Shown: one piece after another, positions 10,134-19,147 of the stretch
Layout: the number at the start of each line of letters is the position of its first letter
How positions within the stretch are numbered: position 1 is the stretch's first letter
Assembly: GCA_023258975.1 (NCBI GenBank)
Contig: JAHFRD010000001.1
Location: 255,168 to 319,167 of the forward strand
DNA length: 64,000 nucleotides
Source of the DNA: Hydrogenophilales bacterium
Lineage (GTDB): Bacteria > Pseudomonadota > Gammaproteobacteria > Burkholderiales > Thiobacillaceae
Reading direction: 5' to 3'
Notes under the pieces: generated by a model
Databases searched by the model: none
Seen by the model: only the letters and a program-made list of their open reading frames with translations
What the model was told of the DNA's origin: nothing
Position numbers and translations under genes: made by a program

Positions 10134-12212
10134 ATGCAGGAAAACCTCTCCCTCCTGATCGACCGTGCCGCGCGCCTCGCCGGCCAGCGTGTTGCCGGCG
10201 GCCGGCTCGATGATCTGGCGAACCTCCCGGAAGAACCGGACGCGGCCGCGCGGTTTATTGGCGCCTGGCGCGCGGCGGGCCTGGATGGCACGCCGGAGCG
10301 CCTGGCCGACCCCACGCCCGCCGATCTGCCATTCGTCATTTATCAATCTCCCGGCCGGACGGCGGAACAGGGCTGGTTTCTCCTGCAAGGCCGTGGGGCG
10401 GATGGCGCCTGGCGCGGCGAGACCCTGGACGGCGCGCCCGTGGCGCTATCCTCGCCGCGAGACGCCGAATGCCTGACCCTGCCGCGAAGCGAGCGCTCCA
10501 CCGCCGACGCGCCGCGCGCGTTCGGACTGGTGCGGCAAGCCTTGTTCGCACGCAAGGGGATTTTTCTGGAGGCGGTGCTGGCCACCGCCCTGGTCAACCT
10601 GCTGACCCTGGGCACCTCGCTCTACAGCATGCAGATTTTCGACCGGGTGATTCCCAATCAGGGCTTTCAGACCCTGTGGGTGCTCACCGTGGGCGTCGGC
10701 CTCGCGGTCACCCTGGAATTCATCCTGAAACAGGTGCGCGCGCACATGGTGGATCGCACCTGCAACGCCATCGACCACGAACTCTCCGAATGGTTTTTCG
10801 GCCGCATGCTGGGCATCCGCATGGAGGCCCGCCCGGCGTCGGTGGGTACCCTGGCCTCGCAGGTCAAGGGTTTCGAGATGGTGCGCGGCGTGCTCGCCTC
10901 GACCTCGCTGTTCGTGCTGGCCGACGTACCGTTCGCGCTGTTCTTCATTTTGGTGATCTTCCTGGTCGGCGGCTGGGTCGCGCTGGTGCCGCTGATCGCC
11001 CTGCCCATCGCGCTGACCGCCGGGCTGATGTTCCAGCATGTAATCCAGAAGCACACCCGCGACAACCTGTCCGGCAACAACCGCAAGGCCGGCCTGCTGG
11101 TGGAGGCGGTGGACGGCGCCGAATCGCTCAAGGCGAACAGCGCGGAATGGAAGCTGCAAGGGCGCTGGAATGGCCTGGTGGCGGAAACCAGCGAATCAGA
11201 TCAGCGGATTCGCACCTATTCCGCCCTGGCGCAAAACCTCACCGTGGCCCTGCAACAGTTCAGCTATATCGGCCTGATCGCCACCGGTGCCTGGCTGGTC
11301 ACGCAAAACCTGCTGACCATGGGCGGCCTGCTCGCCTGCTCCATCCTCAGCAACCGCGCCTTGATGCCCATCGTGCAACTGCCCGGCGTGATGGTGCAGT
11401 GGGCGCACGCAAAGGCCGCCATCGAGGGGCTGGACAAGATCATCGCCCTGCCCAGCGAGGAGGACGACGCGGAACACGCACTGGCGCCGCAGTCGCTGGA
11501 AGGCGGCATCCGTTTCGAGCGGGCGCGTTTCACCTACGGCAATGCAAAGCGCCTGGCGCTGGAAGTGGAACACCTGGAGATCAAACCGGGCGAGCGCGTC
11601 GGCCTGATCGGCCCGATCGGCTCGGGCAAGAGCACGCTGTTGAAACTCGCCTCCGGCCTTTATCGCCCTAAGCAGAACGAGGGCAAGCTGTTCCTCTCCG
11701 GCATGGACATGGCGATGCTCACCCCGCCGGCGGTGCGCGAGACGGTGGGTTATCTGCCGCAGGAAACCCGCCTGTTCAGCGGCACCCTGCGCGACAACCT
11801 CCTGCTCGGCTTGCCCGACCCCGGTGACGAAGCCATCCTGGAAGCCGCCCGCAAGAGCGGCCTGATCGAGCTGATTGCCGGCCAGCCGAAGGGACTGGGC
11901 CTGGAAATCACCGAGGGCGGGCGCGGCGTCTCCGGCGGCCAGAAACAACTCATCGCGCTCACCCGTCTGTTGCTGGCGCGGCCCAAGGTCTGGCTGCTGG
12001 ACGAGCCCACCGGTTCGATGGACGCCGACAGCGAAGCCAGGGTGGTGGCGCTGCTGAAATCGGAACTCGGCCCGATGCAAAGCGCCATCGTCGCCACCCA
12101 CAAGACCGCCCTGCTTCCCATGCTCACCCGTCTGCTGGTGGTGCGGGATGGCCGCATCGTCATGGACGGCCCGCGTGATGAGGTGATGGCGAAGCTCTCG
12201 GGCAAGGCCTGA
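10134..12212 (+). CDS. Type I secretion ABC transporter (permease/ATPase, LapB-like)
   Basis: The 692-residue protein has an N-terminal cytoplasmic region of about 130 residues without the Cys-His pair of a C39 peptidase, a six-helix membrane domain (about 150-430), and an ATPase with Walker A GPIGSGKST (493-501), signature VSGGQKQ (about 599), Walker B WLLDEPTGSMD (about 620) and the H-loop ATHKTAL. It energises export of the adhesin across the inner membrane. Lack of a peptidase fits a substrate with an uncleaved C-terminal signal. The start MQENLSLL is chosen because the upstream part of the frame is encoded by the palindromic repeat. Confidence 0.93.
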   Translation: MQENLSLLIDRAARLAGQRVAGGRLDDLANLPEEPDAAARFIGAWRAAGLDGTPERLADPTPADLPFVIYQSPGRTAEQGWFLLQGRGADGAWRGETLDGAPVALSSPRDAECLTLPRSERSTADAPRAFGLVRQALFARKGIFLEAVLATALVNLLTLGTSLYSMQIFDRVIPNQGFQTLWVLTVGVGLAVTLEFILKQVRAHMVDRTCNAIDHELSEWFFGRMLGIRMEARPASVGTLASQVKGFEMVRGVLASTSLFVLADVPFALFFILVIFLVGGWVALVPLIALPIALTAGLMFQHVIQKHTRDNLSGNNRKAGLLVEAVDGAESLKANSAEWKLQGRWNGLVAETSESDQRIRTYSALAQNLTVALQQFSYIGLIATGAWLVTQNLLTMGGLLACSILSNRALMPIVQLPGVMVQWAHAKAAIEGLDKIIALPSEEDDAEHALAPQSLEGGIRFERARFTYGNAKRLALEVEHLEIKPGERVGLIGPIGSGKSTLLKLASGLYRPKQNEGKLFLSGMDMAMLTPPAVRETVGYLPQETRLFSGTLRDNLLLGLPDPGDEAILEAARKSGLIELIAGQPKGLGLEITEGGRGVSGGQKQLIALTRLLLARPKVWLLDEPTGSMDADSEARVVALLKSELGPMQSAIVATHKTALLPMLTRLLVVRDGRIVMDGPRDEVMAKLSGKA

Positions 12213-12213
12213 C

Positions 12214-12301
12214 TGTAGCGCCGGCGTCTCGCCGGCAACGTGCAACCCGCCGGCGAGCCCTGAAGGATACCGTCCTGTAGGACATAACGCCGGCGCTACT
12301 G
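12214..12301. repeat. Palindromic repeat of the GCGCCGGC family
   Basis: It begins TGTAGCGCCGGCGTCTCG and ends ACGCCGGCGCTACT, with an internal GCCCTGAAGGATACCG segment that is also found in the copy at 20191-20280. It fills the gap between the ABC and HlyD genes and may modulate expression within the operon. Confidence 0.8.
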
Positions 12302-12310
12302 GAGAACCCA

Positions 12311-13471
12311 ATGATTCCCCACCCTGAACACGGAGTCAGCCGCGCCAGCCGTCTGCTGCTCTGGGCAAGCATCGCGACGGTCACCGGTTTCCTGCTCTGG
12401 GCCAATTGGGCGGAACTGGACAAGATCACCCGCGCCAGCGGCCAGGTCATCGTCAGTTCACGCAACCAGGTGATTCAGGCGCCGGACGGCGGCGTGCTGG
12501 AAAAAATGCTGGTGAGAGAAGGCGATACGGTGAAACGCGGCCAGGTATTGTTTCGTTTCGACCAGACCCGTGCCGGCGCCGGCGCCCAGGAGAGCCTGGC
12601 CAAGGCCGCCGCGTTGCGCGCCGCCGTGGCCCGCCTGCGGGCCGAGGTGTTCGGCGGCGAGCCGCGCTTCACCGGCCTTTCCGGCTTTCCTGAACTACGC
12701 GCCAACCAGTTGGCGCTATTCAAACGCCGCCAGTCCGCCATTCAGGATGAAATCGCCGCGCTGGAAAGTTCGCTCGCGCTGGTGAAAAGCGAACTCGACA
12801 TGAACTTGCCCCTGCTCAAGAGCGGTGACGTCAGCCGCGCCGAGGTACTCAAGTTGCAGCGCCAGGTGGCGGACGTTCAAGGCCAGATCACCAATCGACG
12901 CAACAAGTACTTCCAGGACGCGCAGACCGAACTGGCGAAGGCACAGGAAGACCTGGAATCGGTGGAACAGATTCTCGCCCAGCGCCGCGAACAACTGGCC
13001 TACACCGAAGTGCGCGCGCCGATGGACGGGGTGGTGCGCAACGTGCGCCTGACCACACAAGGCGGCGTCGCCAGGCCGGGGGATGAAATCCTGCAGATCG
13101 TGCCGCTGGAAGACGACCTCATCATCGAAGCCAAGGTACGTCCGGCAGATATCGCCTTCATCAAGCCCGGCCTGCCCGCCACCGTAAAACTCGATGCCTA
13201 CGACTATTCCATTTACGGCTCGCTGCAAGGCACGGTGAGTTATATCAGCGCGGATACCCTGAATGAAGAAACGCGCTCCGGCGACATGACCTATTACCGG
13301 GTGCAGATCAAAACCCGCGACCGCAATCTCTCCAGCCGCAATAAAGAGCGCATCGACATTCAACCCGGCATGACCGCCACCGTGGAAATCAAGACCGGCC
13401 GCCAGACCGTGCTGCGCTATCTCACCAAACCCATTACAAAAACCCTGGATGAATCGCTGGGGGAACGCTGA
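12311..13471 (+). CDS. HlyD-family membrane fusion protein (LapC-like)
   Basis: The 386-residue protein has one N-terminal membrane helix (about 15-33), a lipoyl-like half (SSRNQVIQAPDGGVLEKMLV), a long coiled-coil (about 95-225), the second lipoyl half (EVRAPMDGVVRNVRLTTQGG) and a C-terminal beta-barrel ending in the HlyD signature region (RIDIQPGMTATVEIKTG). It bridges the ABC transporter and the TolC-like channel. It is the last gene of the secretion operon here. Confidence 0.93.
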   Translation: MIPHPEHGVSRASRLLLWASIATVTGFLLWANWAELDKITRASGQVIVSSRNQVIQAPDGGVLEKMLVREGDTVKRGQVLFRFDQTRAGAGAQESLAKAAALRAAVARLRAEVFGGEPRFTGLSGFPELRANQLALFKRRQSAIQDEIAALESSLALVKSELDMNLPLLKSGDVSRAEVLKLQRQVADVQGQITNRRNKYFQDAQTELAKAQEDLESVEQILAQRREQLAYTEVRAPMDGVVRNVRLTTQGGVARPGDEILQIVPLEDDLIIEAKVRPADIAFIKPGLPATVKLDAYDYSIYGSLQGTVSYISADTLNEETRSGDMTYYRVQIKTRDRNLSSRNKERIDIQPGMTATVEIKTGRQTVLRYLTKPITKTLDESLGER

Positions 13472-13839
13472 TTATCTCATCGCCACGGTGATCGCGGGCC
13501 GCCCGCTCCCATAACTGATTGATTCCTTGGAAGCGGGCCTGCCCGCGAAGTGAATTACTCAGGGGAGATTTCCGCGAATATCACCCCGCATGTGGAGCCG
13601 ATATGCGGCAACCTGGCGCGGCAACCCCAGCCATTCACTGCCGATCATCCCTCCTCGGAAAAGAAATGGAGCACTGGTTTCATGGCAACAATGGCGCCCG
13701 GCCTGAATAATTTGCATTACCTCCGGAACTTGTTACATGGCCTGTAATTACGAATATCGGCTTTCCCTTCCCTTTATTTTCCATTACCATGCCGCCACCC
13801 CATTGACATGGGGATTTCACTCATATTCAAGGAGCCAAC
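13472..13839. other. Intergenic region before the H-NS gene
   Basis: No gene with codon support is seen. The first 80 bases contain two degenerate REP-like units (around 13495-13512 and 13530-13548). The remainder is AT-richer than the neighbours and is likely to hold the promoter of the downstream H-NS gene, but no convincing -35/-10 pair could be fixed. Confidence 0.5.
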
Positions 13840-14142
13840 ATGGCGTCTTATCAGGAATTGATGGCCCAGATCGAGGGCCTGAAGCGTCAAGCGGATGATG
13901 CTCGTAAACAGGAAATGGCTGGTGCCATTGCCGAAATCAAACGCATCATGGCCGAATACGGCGTTGATCCGAGCGACGTATTCCCCGCTCGCGGCGCGAA
14001 AATCAAGCGTACCGGAACTGGCGTCGTCAAGTATCGCGATCCGGTGACGGGCCAGGGCTGGTCCGGGCGTGGCCGCCGTCCCGGCTGGGTCGGCGCGCTG
14101 GAAGCCCAGGGCAAGAGCATCGAAGATTGTCGCGTGGCTTGA
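13840..14142 (+). CDS. H-NS family nucleoid-associated protein
   Basis: The 100-residue protein has an N-terminal coiled-coil (MASYQELMAQIEGLKRQADD and on) for oligomerisation and a C-terminal DNA-binding motif KYRDPVTGQGWSGRGRRPGW, the form found in betaproteobacterial H-NS proteins such as BpH3. It is expected to bind AT-rich DNA and silence foreign genes. It stands alone, with a clear terminator after it. Confidence 0.93.
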   Translation: MASYQELMAQIEGLKRQADDARKQEMAGAIAEIKRIMAEYGVDPSDVFPARGAKIKRTGTGVVKYRDPVTGQGWSGRGRRPGWVGALEAQGKSIEDCRVA

Positions 14143-14160
14143 TCGGGTTGCATCACCGAT

Positions 14161-14191
14161 AAAACCCTCGGGTAATACCCGGGGGTTTTTT
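14161..14191 (+). terminator. Rho-independent terminator of the H-NS gene
   Basis: A 13-bp stem (AAAACCCTCGGGT with ACCCGGGGGTTTT, one wobble) closes a three-base AAT loop and runs into a T tract, 18 bases after the stop codon. Confidence 0.92.
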
Positions 14192-14329
14192 ATTTCCCTC
14201 GGGAAAACCGAATTCGCCAATTTTACTTCCGCGCGTTTCACACGCGGTCGGGGCATACCCGCGAATATCGGCCCGCGTCGCAGTTACCCGCCGTAATTAC
14301 CTGCTCCCCACCGCGATAATCAACCCTTC

Positions 14330-15511
14330 ATGCACAAGCCGCCCTCCCATTGGGACATCTTTTGCAGTGTCATCGACAATTATGGTGACATCGGCGTCAC
14401 CTGGCGCCTGGCCCGGCAATTGGCGGCGGAATATGCCATTGCCGTGCGCCTCTGGGTGGATGACCTACACGCATTCCGCCATATTTACCCGGCGGTGGAT
14501 GATACGGCGGCAACTCAATGGATCGACGCTGTCGAGATTCGCCACTGGGCCACGCCACTTGGCAGGATGGAACCCGGTGGCGTGATTATCGAAGCCCTGG
14601 GCTGCAATTTGCCCGATTCATTCATTCTCGCAATGGCGAACCAATCGCCCACGCCGGTCTGGATCAATCTGGAATACCTGAGCGCGGAAAACTGGGTGTC
14701 GGGTGTACATGGCCTGCCATCCCCACATCCACGATTGCCGCTCACCAAATATTTTTTCATGCCGGGCTATACGCCGGAAACGGGTGGCCTTACACAAGAG
14801 AAATGGCTTTACCAGAGGCGCGATGTATTTCAACGTGACACCCAGGCGCAAACTCGTTTCTGGGCAAGCCTGGGATTGCCGGATACCGATGCGCGGCGTT
14901 TGCGCATCTCCTTATTCAGTTATGAATCCGCCTCGCTGGCCAGCCTGCTGGACACTTGCGCCAAGGGCAATACACCGATTGATCTGATGGTTCCGCTGGG
15001 CAAGGCCGTGCCGCAAATCGCGGCCTGGTTCAACGCCGCCGATGCCCAGGCTGGCGACACTTTCAGGCGCGGCAATCTCCAGGTACATGTCTTGGCGATG
15101 CTGTCGCTGGACGACTACGACCGCCTGCTCTGGGCCTGCGATTTGAACTTCGTGCGCGGCGAGGATTCCTTCGTTCGCGCCCAGTTCGCCGCCCGGCCGT
15201 TGATCTGGCAGGCCTACCGCCAGGAAGAAAGCGCGCACCTGGACAAACTCGCCGCCTTTCTCGACCTCTATTGCGCCGGCCTGCCACCCGCCGATGCCGG
15301 CCTGGTGCGTGATCTGTGGCAAGCCTGGAATAGGGAGGAAGACCCCGGGGGGGAGAAAGACATCGGCGCGCTTTGGCCCGTCTGGCTCGAAGCGATGCCG
15401 GGGTTGTCCAGGCACGCGCGCGACTGGGCCACACACCTCGCCGGACAAACCGACCTTGCCTCAAATTTGGTGAAATTTATCAACAAGTTGTTAGAATCGC
15501 GGGCTTTTTAA
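14330..15511 (+). CDS. earP: EF-P arginine rhamnosyltransferase EarP
   Basis: The 393-residue protein is full length for EarP. It carries the DNYGDIGV motif near the N-terminus (Asp16 and Asp20, the spacing of the two catalytic Asp residues described for this family) and the C-terminal nucleotide-sugar region ([13 protein letters not shown] with the conserved Glu-Asp). EarP transfers rhamnose from dTDP-rhamnose to Arg32 of EF-P. The efp gene follows 20 bases downstream and has Arg at the target site, which settles the assignment. Confidence 0.97.
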   Translation: MHKPPSHWDIFCSVIDNYGDIGVTWRLARQLAAEYAIAVRLWVDDLHAFRHIYPAVDDTAATQWIDAVEIRHWATPLGRMEPGGVIIEALGCNLPDSFILAMANQSPTPVWINLEYLSAENWVSGVHGLPSPHPRLPLTKYFFMPGYTPETGGLTQEKWLYQRRDVFQRDTQAQTRFWASLGLPDTDARRLRISLFSYESASLASLLDTCAKGNTPIDLMVPLGKAVPQIAAWFNAADAQAGDTFRRGNLQVHVLAMLSLDDYDRLLWACDLNFVRGEDSFVRAQFAARPLIWQAYRQEESAHLDKLAAFLDLYCAGLPPADAGLVRDLWQAWNREEDPGGEKDIGALWPVWLEAMPGLSRHARDWATHLAGQTDLASNLVKFINKLLESRAF

Positions 15512-15531
15512 AGCCTCCAGGACGCACCCCC

Positions 15532-16092
15532 ATGAAAACCGCTCAAGAACTCCGCGCCGGCAACGTGATCATGGTCGGCAACGACCCGCTGGTCGTGCAG
15601 AAGGCCGAATTCCAGAAATCCGGCCGCAACTCCTCCGTGGTCAAGATGAAGTTCAAGAACCTGCTCACCGGCGCCGCCAGCGAGACGGTTTACAAGGCTG
15701 ACGAAAAATTCGACACCGTGAACCTGGAGCGCAAGGACTGCACCTACTCCTACTTCGCCGACCCCATGTACGTGTTCATGGACGCCGAGTACAACCAGTA
15801 CGAAATCGAAGCCGACAACATGTCCGACGCCCTGCCCTATCTGGAAGACGGCATGCCGCTGGAAGTGGTGTTCTACGAAGGCAAGGCGATCTCCGTGAAC
15901 CTGCCCTCTTCCGTGGTGCGCGAGGTGGAATACACCGAACCCGCCGTCAAGGGCGACACTTCCGGCAAGGTGCTCAAGCCCTGCCGCATCAAGCCCACCG
16001 GCCACACCATCCAGGTTCCCGCCTTCGTGGAAATCGGCGACAAGATCGAAATCGACTGTGCCAGCGGCGAATACCGCAACCGCGTGAAGTAA
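15532..16092 (+). CDS. efp: Translation elongation factor P (Arg32 type)
   Basis: The 186-residue protein has the three beta-barrel domains of EF-P. The domain I loop reads [10 protein letters not shown], placing Arg at residue 32, the residue that EarP rhamnosylates; lysine-type EF-P has Lys there. EF-P relieves ribosome stalling at consecutive prolines. It is probably co-transcribed with earP. Confidence 0.98.
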   Translation: MKTAQELRAGNVIMVGNDPLVVQKAEFQKSGRNSSVVKMKFKNLLTGAASETVYKADEKFDTVNLERKDCTYSYFADPMYVFMDAEYNQYEIEADNMSDALPYLEDGMPLEVVFYEGKAISVNLPSSVVREVEYTEPAVKGDTSGKVLKPCRIKPTGHTIQVPAFVEIGDKIEIDCASGEYRNRVK

Positions 16093-16131
16093 TGCTGTAG
16101 CGCCGGCGTCTCGCCGGCGTCTTGTCGTGAC

Positions 16132-16154
16132 GCCGGCTATCAGCCGGCTTTTTT
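16132..16154 (+). terminator. Terminator after efp, joined to a palindromic repeat
   Basis: GCCGGCT-ATC-AGCCGGC forms a 7-bp stem with a 3-base loop followed by six T residues. It is preceded at 16096-16121 by a TGTAGCGCCGGCGTCTCG unit of the GCGCCGGC family. The next gene is convergent, so the hairpin may serve both directions. Confidence 0.8.
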
Positions 16155-16162
16155 ACGTCCGT

Positions 16163-16654
16163 CTACAGCACGCTGGGCACGTCCGGCAGCTCGTTGGGGT
16201 TTTCGCCCGTGGCCGGAAAATGCCGGCGCAGCAGGCCATCCACCCGTTCGATGCCAAGCAGAGTGCCGGCCTCGAATTCGCCATGCCGGAAACCGGCTTC
16301 CATCTCGCGGCAAATGGCTTCCCATTCTTCGGGCAGGATCAGGCCGTTCAGGCCGCGATCCGCGACGATTTCCACTTCGCGATCCGCCAACAGCAAGTAG
16401 ATCAGCACGCCATTGTTGGCGGCCGTATCCCAGATGCGCAGAGTGGAAAACACCTCCAGGGCGCGTTCCCGCGCCGTCATGGCCGCCATCAACTGGCCGG
16501 GGTGCAGGGCGCCTTCGACGGCGAAGCGCAGTTCGGCGGTATGGCCGCGTTCCGAGGCGGTGACTGCGGCTTCGATACGCCCTAGCACACCAGCGGGAAA
16601 ACGCCGCCGGGTGAGCCAATCGGGGAAAAGCAGATGTCGAAACAGGCGGTTCAT
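16163..16654 (-). CDS. Small TPM-domain (TLP18.3/Psb32-like) protein
   Basis: The 163-residue protein lacks a signal peptide and consists of a single TPM domain (IEAAVTASERGHTAELRFAV, then TRERALEVFSTLRIWDT, then NNGVLIYLLLADREVEIVAD). The biochemical role of bacterial TPM proteins is not settled; phosphatase activity is known for the plant relative. The start at 16654 (MNRLFRHLLF) lies 10 bases after the end of the larger TPM gene, so the two are probably co-expressed. A lemA gene often accompanies such pairs but is absent here. Confidence 0.8.
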   Translation of the reverse strand: MNRLFRHLLFPDWLTRRRFPAGVLGRIEAAVTASERGHTAELRFAVEGALHPGQLMAAMTARERALEVFSTLRIWDTAANNGVLIYLLLADREVEIVADRGLNGLILPEEWEAICREMEAGFRHGEFEAGTLLGIERVDGLLRRHFPATGENPNELPDVPSVL

Positions 16655-16664
16655 GTTTGCGTCC

Positions 16665-17645
16665 TCACCAACGTCCGGAAGCGCCGCCGCCGCCAAAGCC
16701 GCCGCCGCCGCCACTGAAACCACCCCCACCACCAAAGCCACCACCAAAGCCGCCGCCACCGCCCCCAGGGCGGCCTCCCCCGGCATGGCCGCCGACCAGG
16801 ACGAACACGAAAGCCAGCAGCGCGACGACCAGACCCATCAGAAAACCGCCCAGCAACAGCCAGGCGCCCAGAAAAGCCACCGCGCCGGCCACACTCGCGC
16901 CGACCAGACGGCCAAGCGCCATGCGCAGCACACTCCCCAGGACAAAGATGAACATCATCACCACGGGGAGCGAGTCGCCCAGGCCTTTCATCGCGCCGGA
17001 ACCCATCCCCTGGCGCGGGGCCGGCAGCGCCTCGCCCTGTACCCGCTGGATCAGGGCATCCACGCCGGCATCGACGCCGCCCGCGAAATCCCCCGCCTTG
17101 AAACGCGGCACGATGATCTCGGCGATGATGCGTTTCGCCACCACGTCCGGAATCGCGCCTTCCAGGCCGTAGCCGACCTCGATGCGCAAGGCCCGTTCGT
17201 CCTTGGCGATCAGCAGCAAAGCGCCGTCGTCGATCCCCTTGCGCCCCAACTTCCAGGATTCCGCCACACGCAGCGCATATTGCTCGATGCTTTCCGGCTG
17301 CGTGGCGGCGACGATGAGCACGGCAAGCTGGGCACCCCTGGCTTGTTCCAGGGCGGCGAGCTTGCTTTCCAGCGCCCGCCGGCTGGCGGTATCCAGCGTT
17401 TGGGTCAGATCGGTGACGCGGGCGCCGAGAGGAGGAACCGGCGTCTCCGCCCAGGCCGGAAAGACGGCGAACAGCAGGAACAGGCAAAGCGTGAGCGTTG
17501 CCGTGAAACCATCTCCTCCCGCTGTAGGAGCGGGCTTGCCCGCGAATTCCACCTTCGCGCCGCGACCACCGAGGTCATCGCCGGCAAGCTGGCTCCCACG
17601 TTGTGGTTTCATAAGGCGGGGGCGGGGTTCCATCAGAAACGACAC
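16665..17645 (-). CDS. YgcG-type TPM-domain membrane protein with Gly-rich tail
   Basis: The 326-residue frame has a hydrophobic signal segment (ATLTLCLFLLFAVFPAWA at about 49-66), a TPM domain (GARVTDLTQTLDTASRRALE to about residue 200), two or three membrane helices (about 225-290) and a C-terminal tail of GGGGGFGGG repeats. The family is surface or envelope associated with unknown activity. The start is uncertain: GTG 17645, ATG 17633 and ATG 17612 are all in frame, and the stretch between them and the signal segment is partly encoded by a REP unit. No start codon lies between the REP and the signal segment. Confidence 0.78.
   Translation of the reverse strand: MSFLMEPRPRLMKPQRGSQLAGDDLGGRGAKVEFAGKPAPTAGGDGFTATLTLCLFLLFAVFPAWAETPVPPLGARVTDLTQTLDTASRRALESKLAALEQARGAQLAVLIVAATQPESIEQYALRVAESWKLGRKGIDDGALLLIAKDERALRIEVGYGLEGAIPDVVAKRIIAEIIVPRFKAGDFAGGVDAGVDALIQRVQGEALPAPRQGMGSGAMKGLGDSLPVVMMFIFVLGSVLRMALGRLVGASVAGAVAFLGAWLLLGGFLMGLVVALLAFVFVLVGGHAGGGRPGGGGGGFGGGFGGGGGFSGGGGGFGGGGASGRW
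17524..17546. repeat. REP unit within the TPM-protein leader
   Basis: GTAGGAGCGGGCTTGCCCG, the same unit as in the MITE-like element, lies in frame upstream of the signal segment and encodes the peptide EFAGKPAPTA on the minus strand. Confidence 0.85.
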
Positions 17646-17648
17646 CCC

Positions 17649-18413
17649 TCATTCCCCCGCGCACACCGCTGGCGCCCGCCCCTTGCCCCAGCCCTCGCCC
17701 AACCCCGCCAGCTTGGCCTCCGGCACCGCGTTGGCGAAAGTCACACGGGCGCCACCCGATTTCGGGCGCGGCCCCGCGCGCAACCCCTCTACGCCCAATG
17801 CCCGCAGCCTCTCCATCTGGGCATGCGCCTTGGCCAGCGTCGTGAAGGCGCCCAGCGATACGGCGTTCTCCATCGCGCCGCCACGCACCGGAGCAATATC
17901 CTTGACCCCCTTCTGGCGCGCGGCGTCGATAGCGCTCCGCATGGCGTCGGCATTGGAGAAGGGGGGCATATAGACCCACCAACCCAAACGCTTTTGCAGG
18001 TGGATGTCATAGCGCGCGGCGACAATGCCGGCGGCTTCCAGACGGGTTTCTATTTCGCCGAGCAAGCCTTCATCCAGCGCATTCCAGGCAAGACAGCGCG
18101 GATTGCGGGCGACCACCTCCGTGACTACCTCCGTGGCCACCTCAGTTGCCACCTCGGTTGCCTCCTTCGTCGTCTCCTTCGTTGCCCCCTCCGCAGCCTG
18201 GGGCGCGGCCGCACCATCGCTCACGGGTAGCGGCGCCCCCTCGGCCACCTTGGCCGGCGTGGCATCCGGACGCTCGACCCGGCCCAGCAGGCGCACCTTG
18301 TCGGCGTTGAAATCCACCCGCACACCCGGCTGTCCGCGCAAGCGTTCCATACCCAGGCCCGCCGCCAGCACCACCACGTTCAACAAGGCCAAAAGGCCAA
18401 TCAATCGTCCCAT
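17649..18413 (-). CDS. SPOR-domain membrane protein
   Basis: The 254-residue protein has one N-terminal membrane helix (GRLIGLLALLNVVVLAAGLG), a variable linker with short repeats of the type TKEATEVATEVATEVV (about 85-105), and a C-terminal SPOR-like domain (YDIHLQKRLGWWVYMPPFSN to GLRAGPRPKSGGARVTF). SPOR domains bind denuded peptidoglycan at division sites. The start MGRLIGLL overlaps the end of coaX by 13 bases, the usual birA-coaX-SPOR arrangement of betaproteobacteria. The linker repeats are encoded by a tandem 12-bp pattern. Confidence 0.82.
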   Translation of the reverse strand: MGRLIGLLALLNVVVLAAGLGMERLRGQPGVRVDFNADKVRLLGRVERPDATPAKVAEGAPLPVSDGAAAPQAAEGATKETTKEATEVATEVATEVVTEVVARNPRCLAWNALDEGLLGEIETRLEAAGIVAARYDIHLQKRLGWWVYMPPFSNADAMRSAIDAARQKGVKDIAPVRGGAMENAVSLGAFTTLAKAHAQMERLRALGVEGLRAGPRPKSGGARVTFANAVPEAKLAGLGEGWGKGRAPAVCAGE

Positions 18414-19147
18414 GCTCCATCCTTCGCGATCCACGCCAACCCTTCCAATACCAGATCATCGGCCTCCACCACGGGAGGTTCCAGCAGGTTCGCCAGAAGC
18501 CCACGCGCGCCGCCGCTCAACAGGATCGTGACCGGCTTGCCGCGATGGCGCGACAGACGCTCACGCATGCCGGCCACCACGCCCGCCTGGGCCAGCGCGA
18601 CCCCACCGCCTACCGCCGCGCCGGTATCGGTCGGAAAATCAGCCTCGATACCGGAAAACTTACCAGAAAACTCGCGCACACCCGCCGTGCCCTGGCGCAA
18701 GGCGGCCAGCATCAGATCCGGGCCGGGAGCGATGGCGCCGCCGAGAAAGCGGCCGTCCGCCGTCAGCGCGTCCGCCGTCAACGCCGTGCCCACGCTCACC
18801 ACCACGCAATCACCCAGGCCACGTCGCGCGGCCGCCACCAGGGCGGCGTAGCGATCCGCGCCCAGCGACTCGGGCGGCTGATAGCCATTGTGCATGCCAT
18901 GCGCATCCGGGGCCGCCGTCAACCAGGCCAGCTGTTCGACATGAAGCGCCAGCAGTTCGCCCAATGCCGCCCGTGTCGCCGCATCCGCCACACAACACAA
19001 CAGCGCCCGGCGCACCGGGTAGGCCGCCCATTCCTCGCGTAGCGAAGCGACAGCCAGAGTCGGGCAAGCCCCGCGCGCCAGCCATGCGCCGGCCTGGCGC
19101 ACCCCCCATTTGATCCGGGTATTGCCGGCGTCGACCAGGAGAATCAC
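18401..19147 (-). CDS. coaX: Type III pantothenate kinase
   Basis: The 248-residue protein has the acetate-kinase-like fold signatures: phosphate motif LLVDAGNTRIKWG at the N-terminus, the pantothenate-binding GADRYAALVAA, and CVVVSVGTALTADAL with the catalytic Asp. It phosphorylates pantothenate, the first step of CoA synthesis. It starts with GTG, which overlaps the birA stop by four bases (GTGA), so translation is coupled. Confidence 0.96.
   Translation of the reverse strand: MILLVDAGNTRIKWGVRQAGAWLARGACPTLAVASLREEWAAYPVRRALLCCVADAATRAALGELLALHVEQLAWLTAAPDAHGMHNGYQPPESLGADRYAALVAAARRGLGDCVVVSVGTALTADALTADGRFLGGAIAPGPDLMLAALRQGTAGVREFSGKFSGIEADFPTDTGAAVGGGVALAQAGVVAGMRERLSRHRGKPVTILLSGGARGLLANLLEPPVVEADDLVLEGLAWIAKDGAWDD

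Noticed and set aside
13519-13747. Short overlapping open frames upstream of the H-NS gene
   Set aside because: No ribosome site, no family features, and overlap with degenerate REP units; treated as non-coding.
16096-16154. Possible small RNA between efp and the TPM gene
   Set aside because: The structure is explained by a repeat unit plus a normal terminator hairpin.
18100-18200. Tandem pattern of 12 bases suggestive of a short CRISPR-like array
   Set aside because: Units are coding, contiguous without spacers, and vary within the SPOR-protein linker.
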